Below, piece by piece: positions 36,349 through 44,620 of a DNA stretch of 64,000 nt (its first letter is position 1; each line of letters begins with the position of its first letter). Source of the stretch: an uncultured Lachnospiraceae bacterium (GTDB taxonomy: Bacteria > Bacillota > Clostridia > Lachnospirales > Lachnospiraceae); NCBI GenBank assembly GCA_902786365.1, contig CADACD010000001.1, forward strand, positions 63,893-127,892, given 5' to 3'. Below the pieces are notes generated by a model, which worked only from the letters and a program-made list of their open reading frames with translations, did no database searches and was not told where the DNA came from. The translations under genes and the position numbers were made by a program.

Positions 36349-36738
36349 CTACTCTTGTGTATTTTCCTCTTCCGGCGGAGTTGTCAATATTTCAACCAGC
36401 TCTTCTCCCGTTTTTGACGAATTTAACCTGTAGTCTCCAGGAACTATTTTTTCATCTTCTCCTGTGTATAATTTTATCTGTAAATAAAATGCCAATGCAC
36501 TTTTTACAATTCCTATATCTGCAGCATCTTTTGCTATATCATATTCACTTTCACCTTCTGAAACAGTCAGAATCAAATCATGTCCCGGTGCTCTATCATG
36601 CCCGCCTCCTGCAAACAAATCCCTTCCGAAAGTATAGGCATTTTTTGCGCAAAGAAATATACCAAGCATAACAATAACACATACTGCTATTCTTATCGAT
36701 ATCTTTACCATATTTTGGGAAGTTGTCTTTAAAGTCAT
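36349..36738 (-). CDS. MltG-like protein lacking the catalytic domain
   Basis: About 129 residues: one N-terminal membrane helix (about 10-35) and one small extracytoplasmic LysM-like domain with SEYDIAKDAADIGIVKSALAF, then KIVPGDYRLNSSKTGEELVEIL. This is the N-terminal part of endolytic transglycosylase MltG (YceG/YrrL), but the catalytic domain of about 200 residues with its Glu is missing. The stop comes after an acidic tail (EEENTQE), and trmR begins 10 bases later, so no remnant of the domain remains. In B. subtilis full yrrL (mltG) sits just upstream of yrrM, so gene order is kept. The start is ATG 36738, six bases after GGAGG. Confidence 0.75.
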   Translation of the reverse strand: MTLKTTSQNMVKISIRIAVCVIVMLGIFLCAKNAYTFGRDLFAGGGHDRAPGHDLILTVSEGESEYDIAKDAADIGIVKSALAFYLQIKLYTGEDEKIVPGDYRLNSSKTGEELVEILTTPPEEENTQE

Positions 36739-36759
36739 CATAATCCTCCACACCTGATT

Positions 36760-37095
36760 CTATGAAATAAAACTTACATCAACATCAAGATTTTCTACCA
36801 ATATCGCATTAATTTTTTGAATCGTACGGCATAGAATCAATTCGCTGTCGAGATATTTTTTTACTCTCTTGTCAGCCATTATCTCATAATAATCGCTTTT
36901 TAATTTCTTTAATCCATCAAATTTATTATTATTTTCTTCATTTTGAATAAAAAAATTCTTTTTCCTAAATTCATCAACCTTTGCCATCAGCTCAGGCTCT
37001 TTTGCAATTTCTTCTTTCGCTGTAATATATCTTTTATATACATCACCGTTAATCAACATATCCGCCAATTCTCTTGCTTTTATTTCTATGTCCAT
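36760..37095 (-). CDS. YlbF/YmcA family protein
   Basis: A 111-residue all-helical protein (ELADMLINGDVYKRYITAKEEI, ELMAKVDEFRKKNFFIQ). In B. subtilis YlbF, YmcA and YaaT form the Y-complex that steers RNase Y and affects competence, biofilm and sporulation. It is 22 bases downstream of rnj and 21 bases ahead of the MltG stub, consistent with one operon; placement next to RNase J fits an RNA-decay role. The C-terminal Cys motif of some YlbF/YmcA proteins is not evident (one Cys only). Confidence 0.78.
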   Translation of the reverse strand: MDIEIKARELADMLINGDVYKRYITAKEEIAKEPELMAKVDEFRKKNFFIQNEENNNKFDGLKKLKSDYYEIMADKRVKKYLDSELILCRTIQKINAILVENLDVDVSFIS

Positions 37096-37117
37096 ATTTC
37101 CTCCACCAGAGTAAATC

Positions 37118-38797
37118 CTACTTTACTTCCATAATAATTGGAAGAATCATAGGGCTTCTCTTCATCTTTTTCCAAAGGTAGTCACTTAAGCTGTCTTTTA
37201 CCACCATTTTTATTTTTCCCCAGTCAGATACTCTGTTATCAATACAGTCTGTCACCGCATCTGTCACAACCTGCTTCGCCTCATCAATCAGATTTTCCGA
37301 TTCTCTTACATATACAAAACCTCTTGTAACAATATCCGGACCAGCAAGAAGCTGGTTGCTATATTTTTCCAGTGTCATGACAACTATGATGATACCATTT
37401 TCTGCAAGGTTCTGTCTGTCTCTCAATACGATATTGCCAACATCACCTACACCAAGTCCGTCTACAAGAATTCCTCCCGCCTGTACACGGTCTACAATTT
37501 TTGCTGATTCCTCACCAATTTCAAGTACATCACCTGAAGAAAGTATCATGACATTTTCAGGTGCCACTCCCATTGTTACTGCAAGTTCTCCCTGTTTTTT
37601 CAAATGTCTGTATTCACCATGTGCCGGTATAGAATACATCGGCTTTACAAGAGAATAGATTAATTTGATTTCCTCCTGACATGCATGCCCTGAAACATGT
37701 GTATCCTGGAAAATCACATTTGCCCCTTTTCTCGTCAGCTCATTAATCACTCTCGAAACCGACTTTTCATTTCCCGGAATAGGTGATGAACTTAAAATCA
37801 CTGTATCCCCCGGATTGATGGTTACTTTCTTATGAATGGAAGCTGCCATTCTTGACAATGCTGCCATTGACTCACCCTGACTTCCTGTTGTGATAAGAAC
37901 TATCTGCTCATCAGGATAATTTTTCATCGAATCAATATCTATCAATGTATTTTCTGGAATGTTGATATATCCAAGTTCGCTTGCAGTTGTGATAACATTC
38001 ACCATACTACGTCCTTCAATGATAACTTTTCTTCCGTATTTGTAGGCTGTGTTAATAATCTGCTGCACTCTGTCAACATTAGATGCAAATGTTGCTATAA
38101 TGATTCGCCTGTTTGTATTCTCTGCAAAAATATGGTCAAATGTCTTACCAACTGTCTTTTCTGACATGGTAAATCCTTCTCTCAATACATTTGTACTGTC
38201 ACACATCAGTGCCAGCACACCTTTTTTTCCAAGTTCTCCAAATCGTGTCAAATCTATCGCATCACCAAATACAGGTGTATAATCAATCTTAAAGTCACCC
38301 GTGTGCACGATGACACCTGCCGGAGAAAATATTGCAAGTGCTGCCGCATCAGCAATACTATGGTTTGTTCTGATGAATTCAACTCTAAAACAGCCAAGAT
38401 TGATTGACTGTCCATATTTTACTACTTTTCTCTTCACTGATTTTGTAAGATTATGTTCTTTTAATTTTCCCTCTATAATTCCAAGCGTCAGTTTTGTTGC
38501 ATAAATAGGAACATTAATCTCTGAAAGAACATATGGTATGGCACCTATATGGTCCTCATGTCCATGTGTGATAACAAATCCCTTTACCTTATCTATATTT
38601 TCTTTCAAATAGGTTGTATCCGGTATCACAAGATCAATTCCCAGCATATCCTCATCCGGAAATGCAAGTCCACAATCGACAACAATGATACTGTCTTCAT
38701 ACTCAAATGCTGTAATATTCATACCTATCTGCTCAAGACCACCTAAAGGTATGATTTTTATTTTTTCTTTATTCGGTTTTCTCTCTTCTCTTTTCAA
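37118..38797 (-). CDS. rnj: Ribonuclease J
   Basis: A 559-residue metallo-beta-lactamase/beta-CASP RNase (5'-3' exo- and endonuclease for mRNA decay and rRNA maturation). It shows IIPLGGLEQIGMN, the HGHEDHIGA zinc motif, VIVHTGDFKID, the beta-CASP lysine/His motifs (HVSGHACQEE, IPAHGEYRHL) and an RNase J C-terminal domain. The start is TTG 38797 about 10 bases after AAAGGA; no ATG exists before the conserved start of the fold. Only one RNase J is in the window. The 266 bases upstream (38798-39063) are A+T-rich with no gene I can support; they presumably hold its promoter. Confidence 0.95.
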   Translation of the reverse strand: MKREERKPNKEKIKIIPLGGLEQIGMNITAFEYEDSIIVVDCGLAFPDEDMLGIDLVIPDTTYLKENIDKVKGFVITHGHEDHIGAIPYVLSEINVPIYATKLTLGIIEGKLKEHNLTKSVKRKVVKYGQSINLGCFRVEFIRTNHSIADAAALAIFSPAGVIVHTGDFKIDYTPVFGDAIDLTRFGELGKKGVLALMCDSTNVLREGFTMSEKTVGKTFDHIFAENTNRRIIIATFASNVDRVQQIINTAYKYGRKVIIEGRSMVNVITTASELGYINIPENTLIDIDSMKNYPDEQIVLITTGSQGESMAALSRMAASIHKKVTINPGDTVILSSSPIPGNEKSVSRVINELTRKGANVIFQDTHVSGHACQEEIKLIYSLVKPMYSIPAHGEYRHLKKQGELAVTMGVAPENVMILSSGDVLEIGEESAKIVDRVQAGGILVDGLGVGDVGNIVLRDRQNLAENGIIIVVMTLEKYSNQLLAGPDIVTRGFVYVRESENLIDEAKQVVTDAVTDCIDNRVSDWGKIKMVVKDSLSDYLWKKMKRSPMILPIIMEVK

Positions 38798-39063
38798 CGT
38801 CCCAAAATCCTTTCTGTTATTTATTATTTTACATCTGTTATCAATCCTACATCTATGATGTATTTCATTTTACGTTCATACCGACACTGCATGCACTCAC
38901 ATTTTCATTTCACATATACATTTATACCTATACTTTCATATTTTCTAAACTATATATGTATCATAAATCTATGTCCTGTGCTATATGCTGTTACTTATAT
39001 TTTCCATATAAATTCTTATATTTTCAGTCTTTTATATTCTTCTGATACACTGATATAAACAGA

Positions 39064-39336
39064 CTATTTTTCAATATCCACCTCTTCGAGAAGTTCTGCA
39101 AATATTTTTGAAACGTAATCCAATTCATCATCATCATCAAGAATGACATAATTAGCCTCTTCATCGCTATCTTTTGATAAGTCTTTCAAAATATATGCTG
39201 TCTGCTCCTCTTCATCCTCTGCGACATCTTCTGTTACAAGAATATAGTTTGTATTATTAATCCTTGTCTGTTCAACAATCTGAAACTCTATCTCTTCATT
39301 TGTCTCACTATCAGTAAATTTAATTTTTTCAGACAT
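39064..39336 (-). CDS. DUF1292 protein
   Basis: A 90-residue acidic protein (many Asp/Glu) with the DUF1292 (YrzB) pattern: IKFTDSETNEEIEFQIVEQT, NYILVTE, AYILKDL and DYVSKIFAELL. Function unknown. It almost always travels with ireB and ruvX in Firmicutes, as here, being last in ireB-ruvX-DUF1292. It begins 88 bases after ruvX. Confidence 0.88.
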   Translation of the reverse strand: MSEKIKFTDSETNEEIEFQIVEQTRINNTNYILVTEDVAEDEEEQTAYILKDLSKDSDEEANYVILDDDDELDYVSKIFAELLEEVDIEK

Positions 39337-39424
39337 ACTTCTACCCTTAACCTTTCTCTCACATCATTCAAATGAATTTGAATAAAAATCATACACTGTA
39401 TTTCCATTCAAATTGATTGAAAGT

Positions 39425-39853
39425 CTATTCTTTATTTTTGCACGCGTCTAAATAGCCCTGTAAAATAAATACAGCGGCTATACTATCAACGTACTTTTTT
39501 CTATTCTCACGCCTTACACCTGTCTGCATCAACACTCTGTCCGCTGCTACAGTGGTAAGTCTTTCATCCCATAACTCAATTTCTAACCCCGTCCTTCTCT
39601 CTAACATCTCCTTAAACGCAAGAGTTTTTTCACAACGCTCTCCCTCTGTATTATTCATATTTTTCGGAAAACCGAGTACAATCTTACTGACGTCATATTC
39701 TTTAATTAACTGTTCAATTCGTGCAAGTGTCTTTCGAAGTTTATTTTCATGTTCCCTTCTGATAATTTCTACTGCCCCTGCAGTAATTAATAATTCATCA
39801 GAAACTGCTACACCCACTGTTTTTGAACCAAAATCTAATCCTAATATTCTCAT
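39425..39853 (-). CDS. ruvX: RuvX/YqgF family nuclease
   Basis: A 142-residue RNase H-fold nuclease. The [17 protein letters not shown] start carries the first catalytic Asp; [13 protein letters not shown] and LWDERLTT carry further acidic residues; [15 protein letters not shown] is the C-terminal Asp. YqgF matures the 5' end of 16S rRNA in E. coli, while RuvX of other bacteria can resolve Holliday junctions. It lies 76 bases after ireB, in the common ireB-ruvX pair. Confidence 0.92.
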   Translation of the reverse strand: MRILGLDFGSKTVGVAVSDELLITAGAVEIIRREHENKLRKTLARIEQLIKEYDVSKIVLGFPKNMNNTEGERCEKTLAFKEMLERRTGLEIELWDERLTTVAADRVLMQTGVRRENRKKYVDSIAAVFILQGYLDACKNKE

Positions 39854-39929
39854 AAAAAACTATATCTTCCATTATATTAATACTATTTTTTTTTTAATTT
39901 TGTACATCTTTGTGTCATATTTTCTGTTA

Positions 39930-40217
39930 TCATTCACTTTTGCCATTTTTACCTGCAAATTTGCTATTGATATAATATGTAAGTGCTTCTTCTATCAACT
40001 CGTCCCTCTCTGCACGCATAATGAGACTTCTCGCACTGTTATAACTAGTAATGTATGTCGGATCACCGGACATAATATAACCTACAATCTGATTAACAGG
40101 ATTGTATCCTTTTTCTACAAGTGCTTTGTATACCCTCTCTAAAATCTGCGAAACCTCTAAATTAGCTTCATCTGTTGTTGCTTTAAAATACTGTGTATTG
40201 CTAAAATTATCACTCAT
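39930..40217 (-). CDS. ireB: IreB family regulatory phosphoprotein
   Basis: A 95-residue protein with the hallmark TQYFKATTDEANLEVSQILE, where the paired Thr correspond to sites phosphorylated by the Ser/Thr kinase IreK in Enterococcus, and NQIVGYIMSGDPTYITSYN. IreB tunes cell-envelope stress and cephalosporin resistance there. I take ATG 40217 (MSDNFSNT); an ATG four codons earlier (40229) is possible and neither has a strong ribosome binding site. No IreK kinase is in the window. Confidence 0.9.
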   Translation of the reverse strand: MSDNFSNTQYFKATTDEANLEVSQILERVYKALVEKGYNPVNQIVGYIMSGDPTYITSYNSARSLIMRAERDELIEEALTYYINSKFAGKNGKSE

Positions 40218-40230
40218 TTTTCTTACCATT

Positions 40231-40244
40231 TTCGCAAATGCGAA
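40231..40244. promoter_or_regulatory. Palindrome TTCGCAAATGCGAA ahead of ireB
   Basis: A 14-base sequence with perfect 6-bp arms TTCGCA/TGCGAA, ending 1-2 bases upstream of the first possible ireB ATG. It may be an operator or a translation-control hairpin. Evidence is only the symmetry. Confidence 0.3.
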
Positions 40245-40333
40245 CCTTTTCCTTTCACTATCTTTTATTTATTTCAATGTAACTATAATCAAACATCACG
40301 TCCAAGATATCTTTGTCTATTCTAATACAAAAA

Positions 40334-41692
40334 TCACAAGATAGCAAGCACTATTTCATTATTTAATAAACCTTGCACTGTTACCTCTATGATTTCATTC
40401 TCAAGACTGCACAAATTTTCATCTGCTTTCAGTGCTGTCTTTACATATTCCATCGTATGTCCTACAAAATATTCTTCCTCATTTATTCTTATTTTTTCCT
40501 CAAATAATACATTTATGCGTTTTCCAACAAACTTTTCAAGATATTGTCTGTGAAGTTCTTCATCAAGTCTGATAAGTTCACTACTTCTTGCTGCTTTTGT
40601 CGATTCCGAAATCTGTTCATTCATTACTGCAGCTTTTGTTCCTTCGCGTTTTGAATATTTAAATATATGCATCTTGGCAAAATTAATTTTTTCAAGGAAT
40701 TCTTTGCATTTTGCGAATTCTTCCTCTGTTTCTCCCGGAAATCCGACTATCACATCAGTCGTAATTGCAGCATCTTCATAATATTCCCTGATAAGATTAC
40801 ATCCGTCAAGATATTCTTTTGCAGTATACCTTCTGTTCATTCTTTTCAATGTTTCATCGCATCCACTTTGAAGCGAAAGATGGAAATGAGGACAAAATGA
40901 TGGTACACTTTTTAACTGTTCCATAAATTCTTTTGTAATTATTCTCGGTTCAAGCGAACCAAGTCTTATCCTTTTTATTGCTTTTTTTTCACCGATTTGC
41001 TTTATCACATCGATAAGTCTCTCGCTTCTTCTTTCACCAAAGTCAATACCATAGGAGCTTAGGTGGATTCCAGTCAACACAATTTCCTTATATCCCTTTT
41101 CTATCAGCCTTTCCACCTCTACCATAATATTTTCCGGTTCTCTGCTTCTTACTCTCCCTCTTGCATACGGTATGATACAATATGTGCAGAACTGGTTGCA
41201 TCCATCCTGAATCTTAATATACGCCCTTGTATGCTCATCCATACTATCTATATTCAATTCCTCATATTCATGTTTCACCTTTGTATCATTGATATCTGTC
41301 ACAGATATATTATCCGACCGCATCACCGGCATATTACCCTTATTTCGCTTTATCTGTTTTTCAACGATATCCACAATCTCTTTCTTCCTGTCATTCCCAA
41401 TAATAACATCTATCGTTTCATCTTTCTTTAACTCATCGCAAAACGCCTGTGCATAGCATCCTACGGCCACAACAACAGCGTTTTTATTCATTTTCTTTGC
41501 TTTGTGTAGCATCTGTCTTGATTTTCTGTCTGCAATATTTGTTACGGTGCATGTATTGATTACATATATATCAGCCCCTTTTTCGAACGGAACAATTTCA
41601 TATCCTCTATCTTTAAACATCTGTCCCATAGCTTCTGTTTCATATGCATTTACTTTACATCCAAGGTTATGTAATGCAACATTTTTCTTCAC
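40334..41692 (-). CDS. mtaB: tRNA t6A37 methylthiotransferase MtaB
   Basis: A 452-residue radical-SAM enzyme that converts t6A37 to ms2t6A in tRNA. The N-terminal UPF0004 domain begins LHNLGCKVNAYETE with Cys in GCK, NTCTVT and VGCYAQAF, the second cluster ligands. The radical SAM motif is DGCNQFCTYCIIP (CxxxCxxC). A C-terminal TRAM domain ends the protein. The 'CKVNAYET' start separates MtaB from MiaB and RimO. The start is GTG 41692 after GAGGAAAAG. It stands at the head of mtaB-ireB-ruvX-DUF1292 and is divergent from the HPr-like gene. Confidence 0.93.
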   Translation of the reverse strand: MKKNVALHNLGCKVNAYETEAMGQMFKDRGYEIVPFEKGADIYVINTCTVTNIADRKSRQMLHKAKKMNKNAVVVAVGCYAQAFCDELKKDETIDVIIGNDRKKEIVDIVEKQIKRNKGNMPVMRSDNISVTDINDTKVKHEYEELNIDSMDEHTRAYIKIQDGCNQFCTYCIIPYARGRVRSREPENIMVEVERLIEKGYKEIVLTGIHLSSYGIDFGERRSERLIDVIKQIGEKKAIKRIRLGSLEPRIITKEFMEQLKSVPSFCPHFHLSLQSGCDETLKRMNRRYTAKEYLDGCNLIREYYEDAAITTDVIVGFPGETEEEFAKCKEFLEKINFAKMHIFKYSKREGTKAAVMNEQISESTKAARSSELIRLDEELHRQYLEKFVGKRINVLFEEKIRINEEEYFVGHTMEYVKTALKADENLCSLENEIIEVTVQGLLNNEIVLAIL

Positions 41693-41734
41693 TTTCTTTT
41701 CCTCATTTCTTTATGTTATATTACTATTTTTTTA

Positions 41735-41763
41735 TTGACTTTTCACTCCATAAAATGTAGTAT
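41735..41763 (+). promoter_or_regulatory. Promoter of the HPr-like gene
   Basis: TTGACT (41735-41740), 17 bases, TAGTAT (41758-41763). It is in the 148-base divergent gap with mtaB and points to the HPr-like gene. The predicted transcript would start near 41770, right at a strong hairpin. Confidence 0.7.
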
Positions 41764-41772
41764 ATAGGTATG

Positions 41773-41796
41773 GGTAGTGACAATTTTGTTATTACC
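41773..41796 (+). promoter_or_regulatory. 5'-terminal mRNA hairpin of the HPr-like gene
   Basis: GGTAGTGACAA pairs with TTGTTATTACC (two G-U pairs) leaving a 2-base loop, so the full 24 bases form a stem. It starts about 10 bases after the -10 box, so the RNA would begin with the hairpin. Such 5' stems protect mRNA from 5' decay by RNase J-type enzymes. It has no T-run, so termination is unlikely. Confidence 0.5.
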
Positions 41797-41840
41797 ACCA
41801 CAATTATCAAACTAAATCTATTGAAAGAGGAGGTAATATT

Positions 41841-42074
41841 ATGAAAACAGTTAAAATATGTTTGAACTCAATTGACAAGGTAAAAGCATTCGTTAATGAT
41901 ATCACAAAGTTCGATTCAGACTTTGATTTAGTATCAGGCAGATATGTTATCGATGCAAAATCTATCATGGGTATCTTTAGTTTAGACCTTTCAAAGAATA
42001 TAGACTTAAATATTCATGCTGAAGACAATATCGACGATATCCTTGCAGTATTAAAGCCATATATCGTTGAATAG
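41841..42074 (+). CDS. HPr-like protein lacking the active histidine (Crh-like)
   Basis: A 77-residue HPr fold. Aligning KFDSDFDLVSGRYVIDAKSIMGIFSLDLSK with B. subtilis HPr (KYDADVNL...LKSIMGVMSLGIAK) puts a Ser in place of His15 and no Arg at 17, so it cannot carry phosphate from EI. The Ser46 region (KSIMG) is kept, as in Crh, the B. subtilis catabolite co-repressor that also lacks His15. It could be phosphorylated by HPr kinase and work with CcpA, or have another role. It is monocistronic: own promoter, a textbook AGGAGGT ribosome binding site and own terminator. No EI or PTS gene is nearby. Confidence 0.8.
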   Translation: MKTVKICLNSIDKVKAFVNDITKFDSDFDLVSGRYVIDAKSIMGIFSLDLSKNIDLNIHAEDNIDDILAVLKPYIVE

Positions 42075-42124
42075 TTTTAATTCTGATACATAAGATATCA
42101 TATTATTAAATGTTTAAAACATTT

Positions 42125-42153
42125 ACTGCTACCAGTCCGGTAGCAGTTTTTTA
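42125..42153 (+). terminator. Terminator of the HPr-like gene
   Basis: Perfect 9-bp stem ACTGCTACC/GGTAGCAGT with loop AGTCC, then TTTTTT. It lies 51 bases beyond the stop. On the minus strand it is not followed by T, so thiI needs another terminator; none is evident. Confidence 0.93.
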
Positions 42154-42213
42154 TTTCCCGGTTGCTATTCCAATAGTTTCTGTAAATTCAAAACTCTAAA
42201 TGTACCAACTAAA

Positions 42214-43392
42214 CTATTCACACCAAACAACTTCAACTGTCTCTATTGCCTTATCAACCAGCTCTTTCATTTTTTCTCCAAGTTTTTCTTCTGAATTTCG
42301 TATCACGTTCACATTTGGCTTTGTAACAGGATGTTTCGCAACAAATATTGTACAGCAATCTTCAAACGGAAGAATTGATGTTTCATATGTATCTATCTTA
42401 CATGATATATCTATAATATCCTGTTTATCAAAAGCTATCACAGGTCTGTAGACCGGAAGTGTACACACTTCATTGGTAGCATTTAAGCTCTGCATTGTCT
42501 GGCTTGCAACCTGTCCTATACTCTCACCTGTTATGAGTCCTAAACAACCTGACTCTTTTGCAAAATGTTCTGCAATTCTCATCATATATCTTCTCATAAT
42601 AATGGTAAGCTCCTCATGAGGGCATGTCTCATAAATGTATAACTGTGGATCAGTAAAATTGACAATATTCAATTTAATCGGACCGGAATATTTTGCAACT
42701 TGCTTTGCAAGGTCGATTACCTTTTGTTTCGCTCTTTCACTTGTATATGGAGGTGCATGGAAATAAGTTGCCTCCAATACAACTCCTCTCTTGGCTATCA
42801 TATAACCGGCTACAGGACTGTCAATTCCTCCCGACAAGAGAAGCATCGCCTTTCCTGCTGTACCTGTTGGCATGCCTCCCGCTCCCTTTATTACCTTTGT
42901 GTATATATTAATCTGCTCTCTTATCTCAACATTCACCATGATATCCGGATGATGAACATCCACTTTCACTGTATCAAACGCATTCAGTATTCTCTCACCC
43001 AACTCCATATTAATCTCCGGTGATGAAAGCGGATAATTCTTTCTCGCTCTTCTCGCATTGACCTTAAATGTAAAATTCTTATCCGGATATGTCTTGTCAA
43101 GATAATCAATTACCTTATCTGCCAGGTCATCAAATCCCTCGTCTTCTATCTGTACAAGTGGACAAATTCCTACAATTCCAAACACTTTTGTAAGCGCATT
43201 CACAGCCTCATCATAATCAAACTCTTCATTTGCTGTCGCATAAATTCTTCCTGATACCTTACTTACCTCAAATGCTCCATCTATTTTTTCAAGTGCGATT
43301 TTCACTCTATTAACCAGTGCATCCTCAAACATATATCTATTTTTTCCTTTTACGCCGATTTCTGCGTATTTTAACAAAAATGCCTTAAACAT
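42214..43392 (-). CDS. thiI: tRNA 4-thiouridine synthase ThiI
   Basis: A 392-residue enzyme: N-terminal ferredoxin-like domain, THUMP (about 60-165) and a PP-loop ATPase with LLSGGIDSPVAGYM. It adenylates U8 of tRNA and adds sulfur. The rhodanese domain of E. coli ThiI is absent (short form typical of Firmicutes), so sulfur comes directly from a partner desulfurase, which is encoded 56 bases upstream. A Cys (GESIGQVASQTM follows, and CCTIFVAKHP near the end) is present for persulfide chemistry. ATG 43392 is well supported by the conserved start FKAFLLKYAEIGVKG. Confidence 0.94.
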   Translation of the reverse strand: MFKAFLLKYAEIGVKGKNRYMFEDALVNRVKIALEKIDGAFEVSKVSGRIYATANEEFDYDEAVNALTKVFGIVGICPLVQIEDEGFDDLADKVIDYLDKTYPDKNFTFKVNARRARKNYPLSSPEINMELGERILNAFDTVKVDVHHPDIMVNVEIREQINIYTKVIKGAGGMPTGTAGKAMLLLSGGIDSPVAGYMIAKRGVVLEATYFHAPPYTSERAKQKVIDLAKQVAKYSGPIKLNIVNFTDPQLYIYETCPHEELTIIMRRYMMRIAEHFAKESGCLGLITGESIGQVASQTMQSLNATNEVCTLPVYRPVIAFDKQDIIDISCKIDTYETSILPFEDCCTIFVAKHPVTKPNVNVIRNSEEKLGEKMKELVDKAIETVEVVWCE

Positions 43393-43448
43393 GACTTACC
43401 TCATTTCTTCTATCAACCATACTTTATTTTTAGTTTTCTATGCTTCAT

Positions 43449-44603
43449 CTATTTTCTCTGATATAATCTCAGCATAGGAAGCAGCTCTTTTATCGTGTTA
43501 ATTGCATAATCTATCTCTTCTTTTGTCGTATTGATGCAAAAGCTGAATCTGATAGCTGATTCTATCTCTTCTTTTTTCAATCCCATGCTCTTTAATGTTG
43601 CACTCACTGTGTGCTTGTTGGTACTACATGCAGAACCTGCTGATACATAGATATTCTTGTCCTCCAATGAATGCAAAAGCACTTCACTTCTGACACCCAC
43701 AAAACTGGCATTGACTATCTGTGGTGCACTTTCATGACCTTTTTGACTGTTTATTTTCACATTATCAATCTCTGATAATCGTTCAATCATATAATCCTTT
43801 AACTCGTAAAGTTTTTCTATCTTCTGTGACAGGTCTTTGTAGACAATCTCTGACGCACATCCGATTCCTGCTATTCCCGGAACATTTTCTGTTCCCGAGC
43901 GCATTCCTTTCTGCTGGCCGCCTCCGTATATGAAAGGTTTTATCTTTGTCTTATCCCTAATGTATAAAAAACCTACTCCTTTTGGACCATGTATTTTGTG
44001 TCCGCTCACCGACAATAAATCGATACGAAGCCTTCTTGGATATATCTCAAATTTTCCAAATGCCTGGATAGCATCTACATGAAAGATAATATCTGGCTTT
44101 TTTTCTGCTATTACTTGTGATATTTCTTCTATTGGCATAATAGCACCAACCTCATTATTGACATACATGACTGATACCAATATCGTATCATCACATATCG
44201 CATCTTTTAAATCATTGACACAAATCACTCCTTTTTCATCTACCGGAAGATATGTCACTCTAAATCCCTGTTCCTCTAAAAAAGCCATTGTGCTTAAAAC
44301 AGAAGCATGTTCAACCGATGTGGTTATAATATGATTACCAGCCCTTTTATTCGCCATTGCAGCACCAATAATAGCGTGATTATTTGACTCTGTTCCACCT
44401 GATGTGAATAAAATCTCTTTTTCATCTACTTTTAATAACTTTGCTATCTGCTCTGCTGATTTTTTAATATATTTTTCAGCCTCTACACCTTTAAGATGCA
44501 TAGATGAAGGATTTCCATAATCCGTCTCCATCGTTTTTATCATCAATTGTCTCACTTCATCAAATACCTTTGTGGTTGATGAATTATCAAGATATGCCTC
44601 CAT
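43449..44603 (-). CDS. Cysteine desulfurase (NifS/IscS family)
   Basis: A 384-residue PLP enzyme releasing sulfur from cysteine as a persulfide. It has the YLDNSSTTKVFDEV start, TSGGTESNNHAI, the PLP lysine in SVSGHKIHGPKG, and SAGSACST with the catalytic Cys on a loop without the long insert, i.e. class I (IscS/NifS). Placed directly before thiI, it is most likely the dedicated donor for s4U, as NifZ is in B. subtilis. It starts 17 bases after rsmE. Confidence 0.94.
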   Translation of the reverse strand: MEAYLDNSSTTKVFDEVRQLMIKTMETDYGNPSSMHLKGVEAEKYIKKSAEQIAKLLKVDEKEILFTSGGTESNNHAIIGAAMANKRAGNHIITTSVEHASVLSTMAFLEEQGFRVTYLPVDEKGVICVNDLKDAICDDTILVSVMYVNNEVGAIMPIEEISQVIAEKKPDIIFHVDAIQAFGKFEIYPRRLRIDLLSVSGHKIHGPKGVGFLYIRDKTKIKPFIYGGGQQKGMRSGTENVPGIAGIGCASEIVYKDLSQKIEKLYELKDYMIERLSEIDNVKINSQKGHESAPQIVNASFVGVRSEVLLHSLEDKNIYVSAGSACSTNKHTVSATLKSMGLKKEEIESAIRFSFCINTTKEEIDYAINTIKELLPMLRLYQRK

Positions 44604-44620
44604 TACTTTACCTCATTTCT

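Noticed and set aside
39552-40142. 196-codon plus-strand frame opposite ruvX and ireB
   Set aside because: It covers two well-recognised minus-strand genes in antisense and has a biased Ser/Phe/Ile composition; no independent support.
42125-42153. The HPr-gene hairpin as a shared terminator for thiI
   Set aside because: The T-run is only on the plus-strand side; on the minus strand the stem is followed by AAATG, so it is a poor terminator in that direction.
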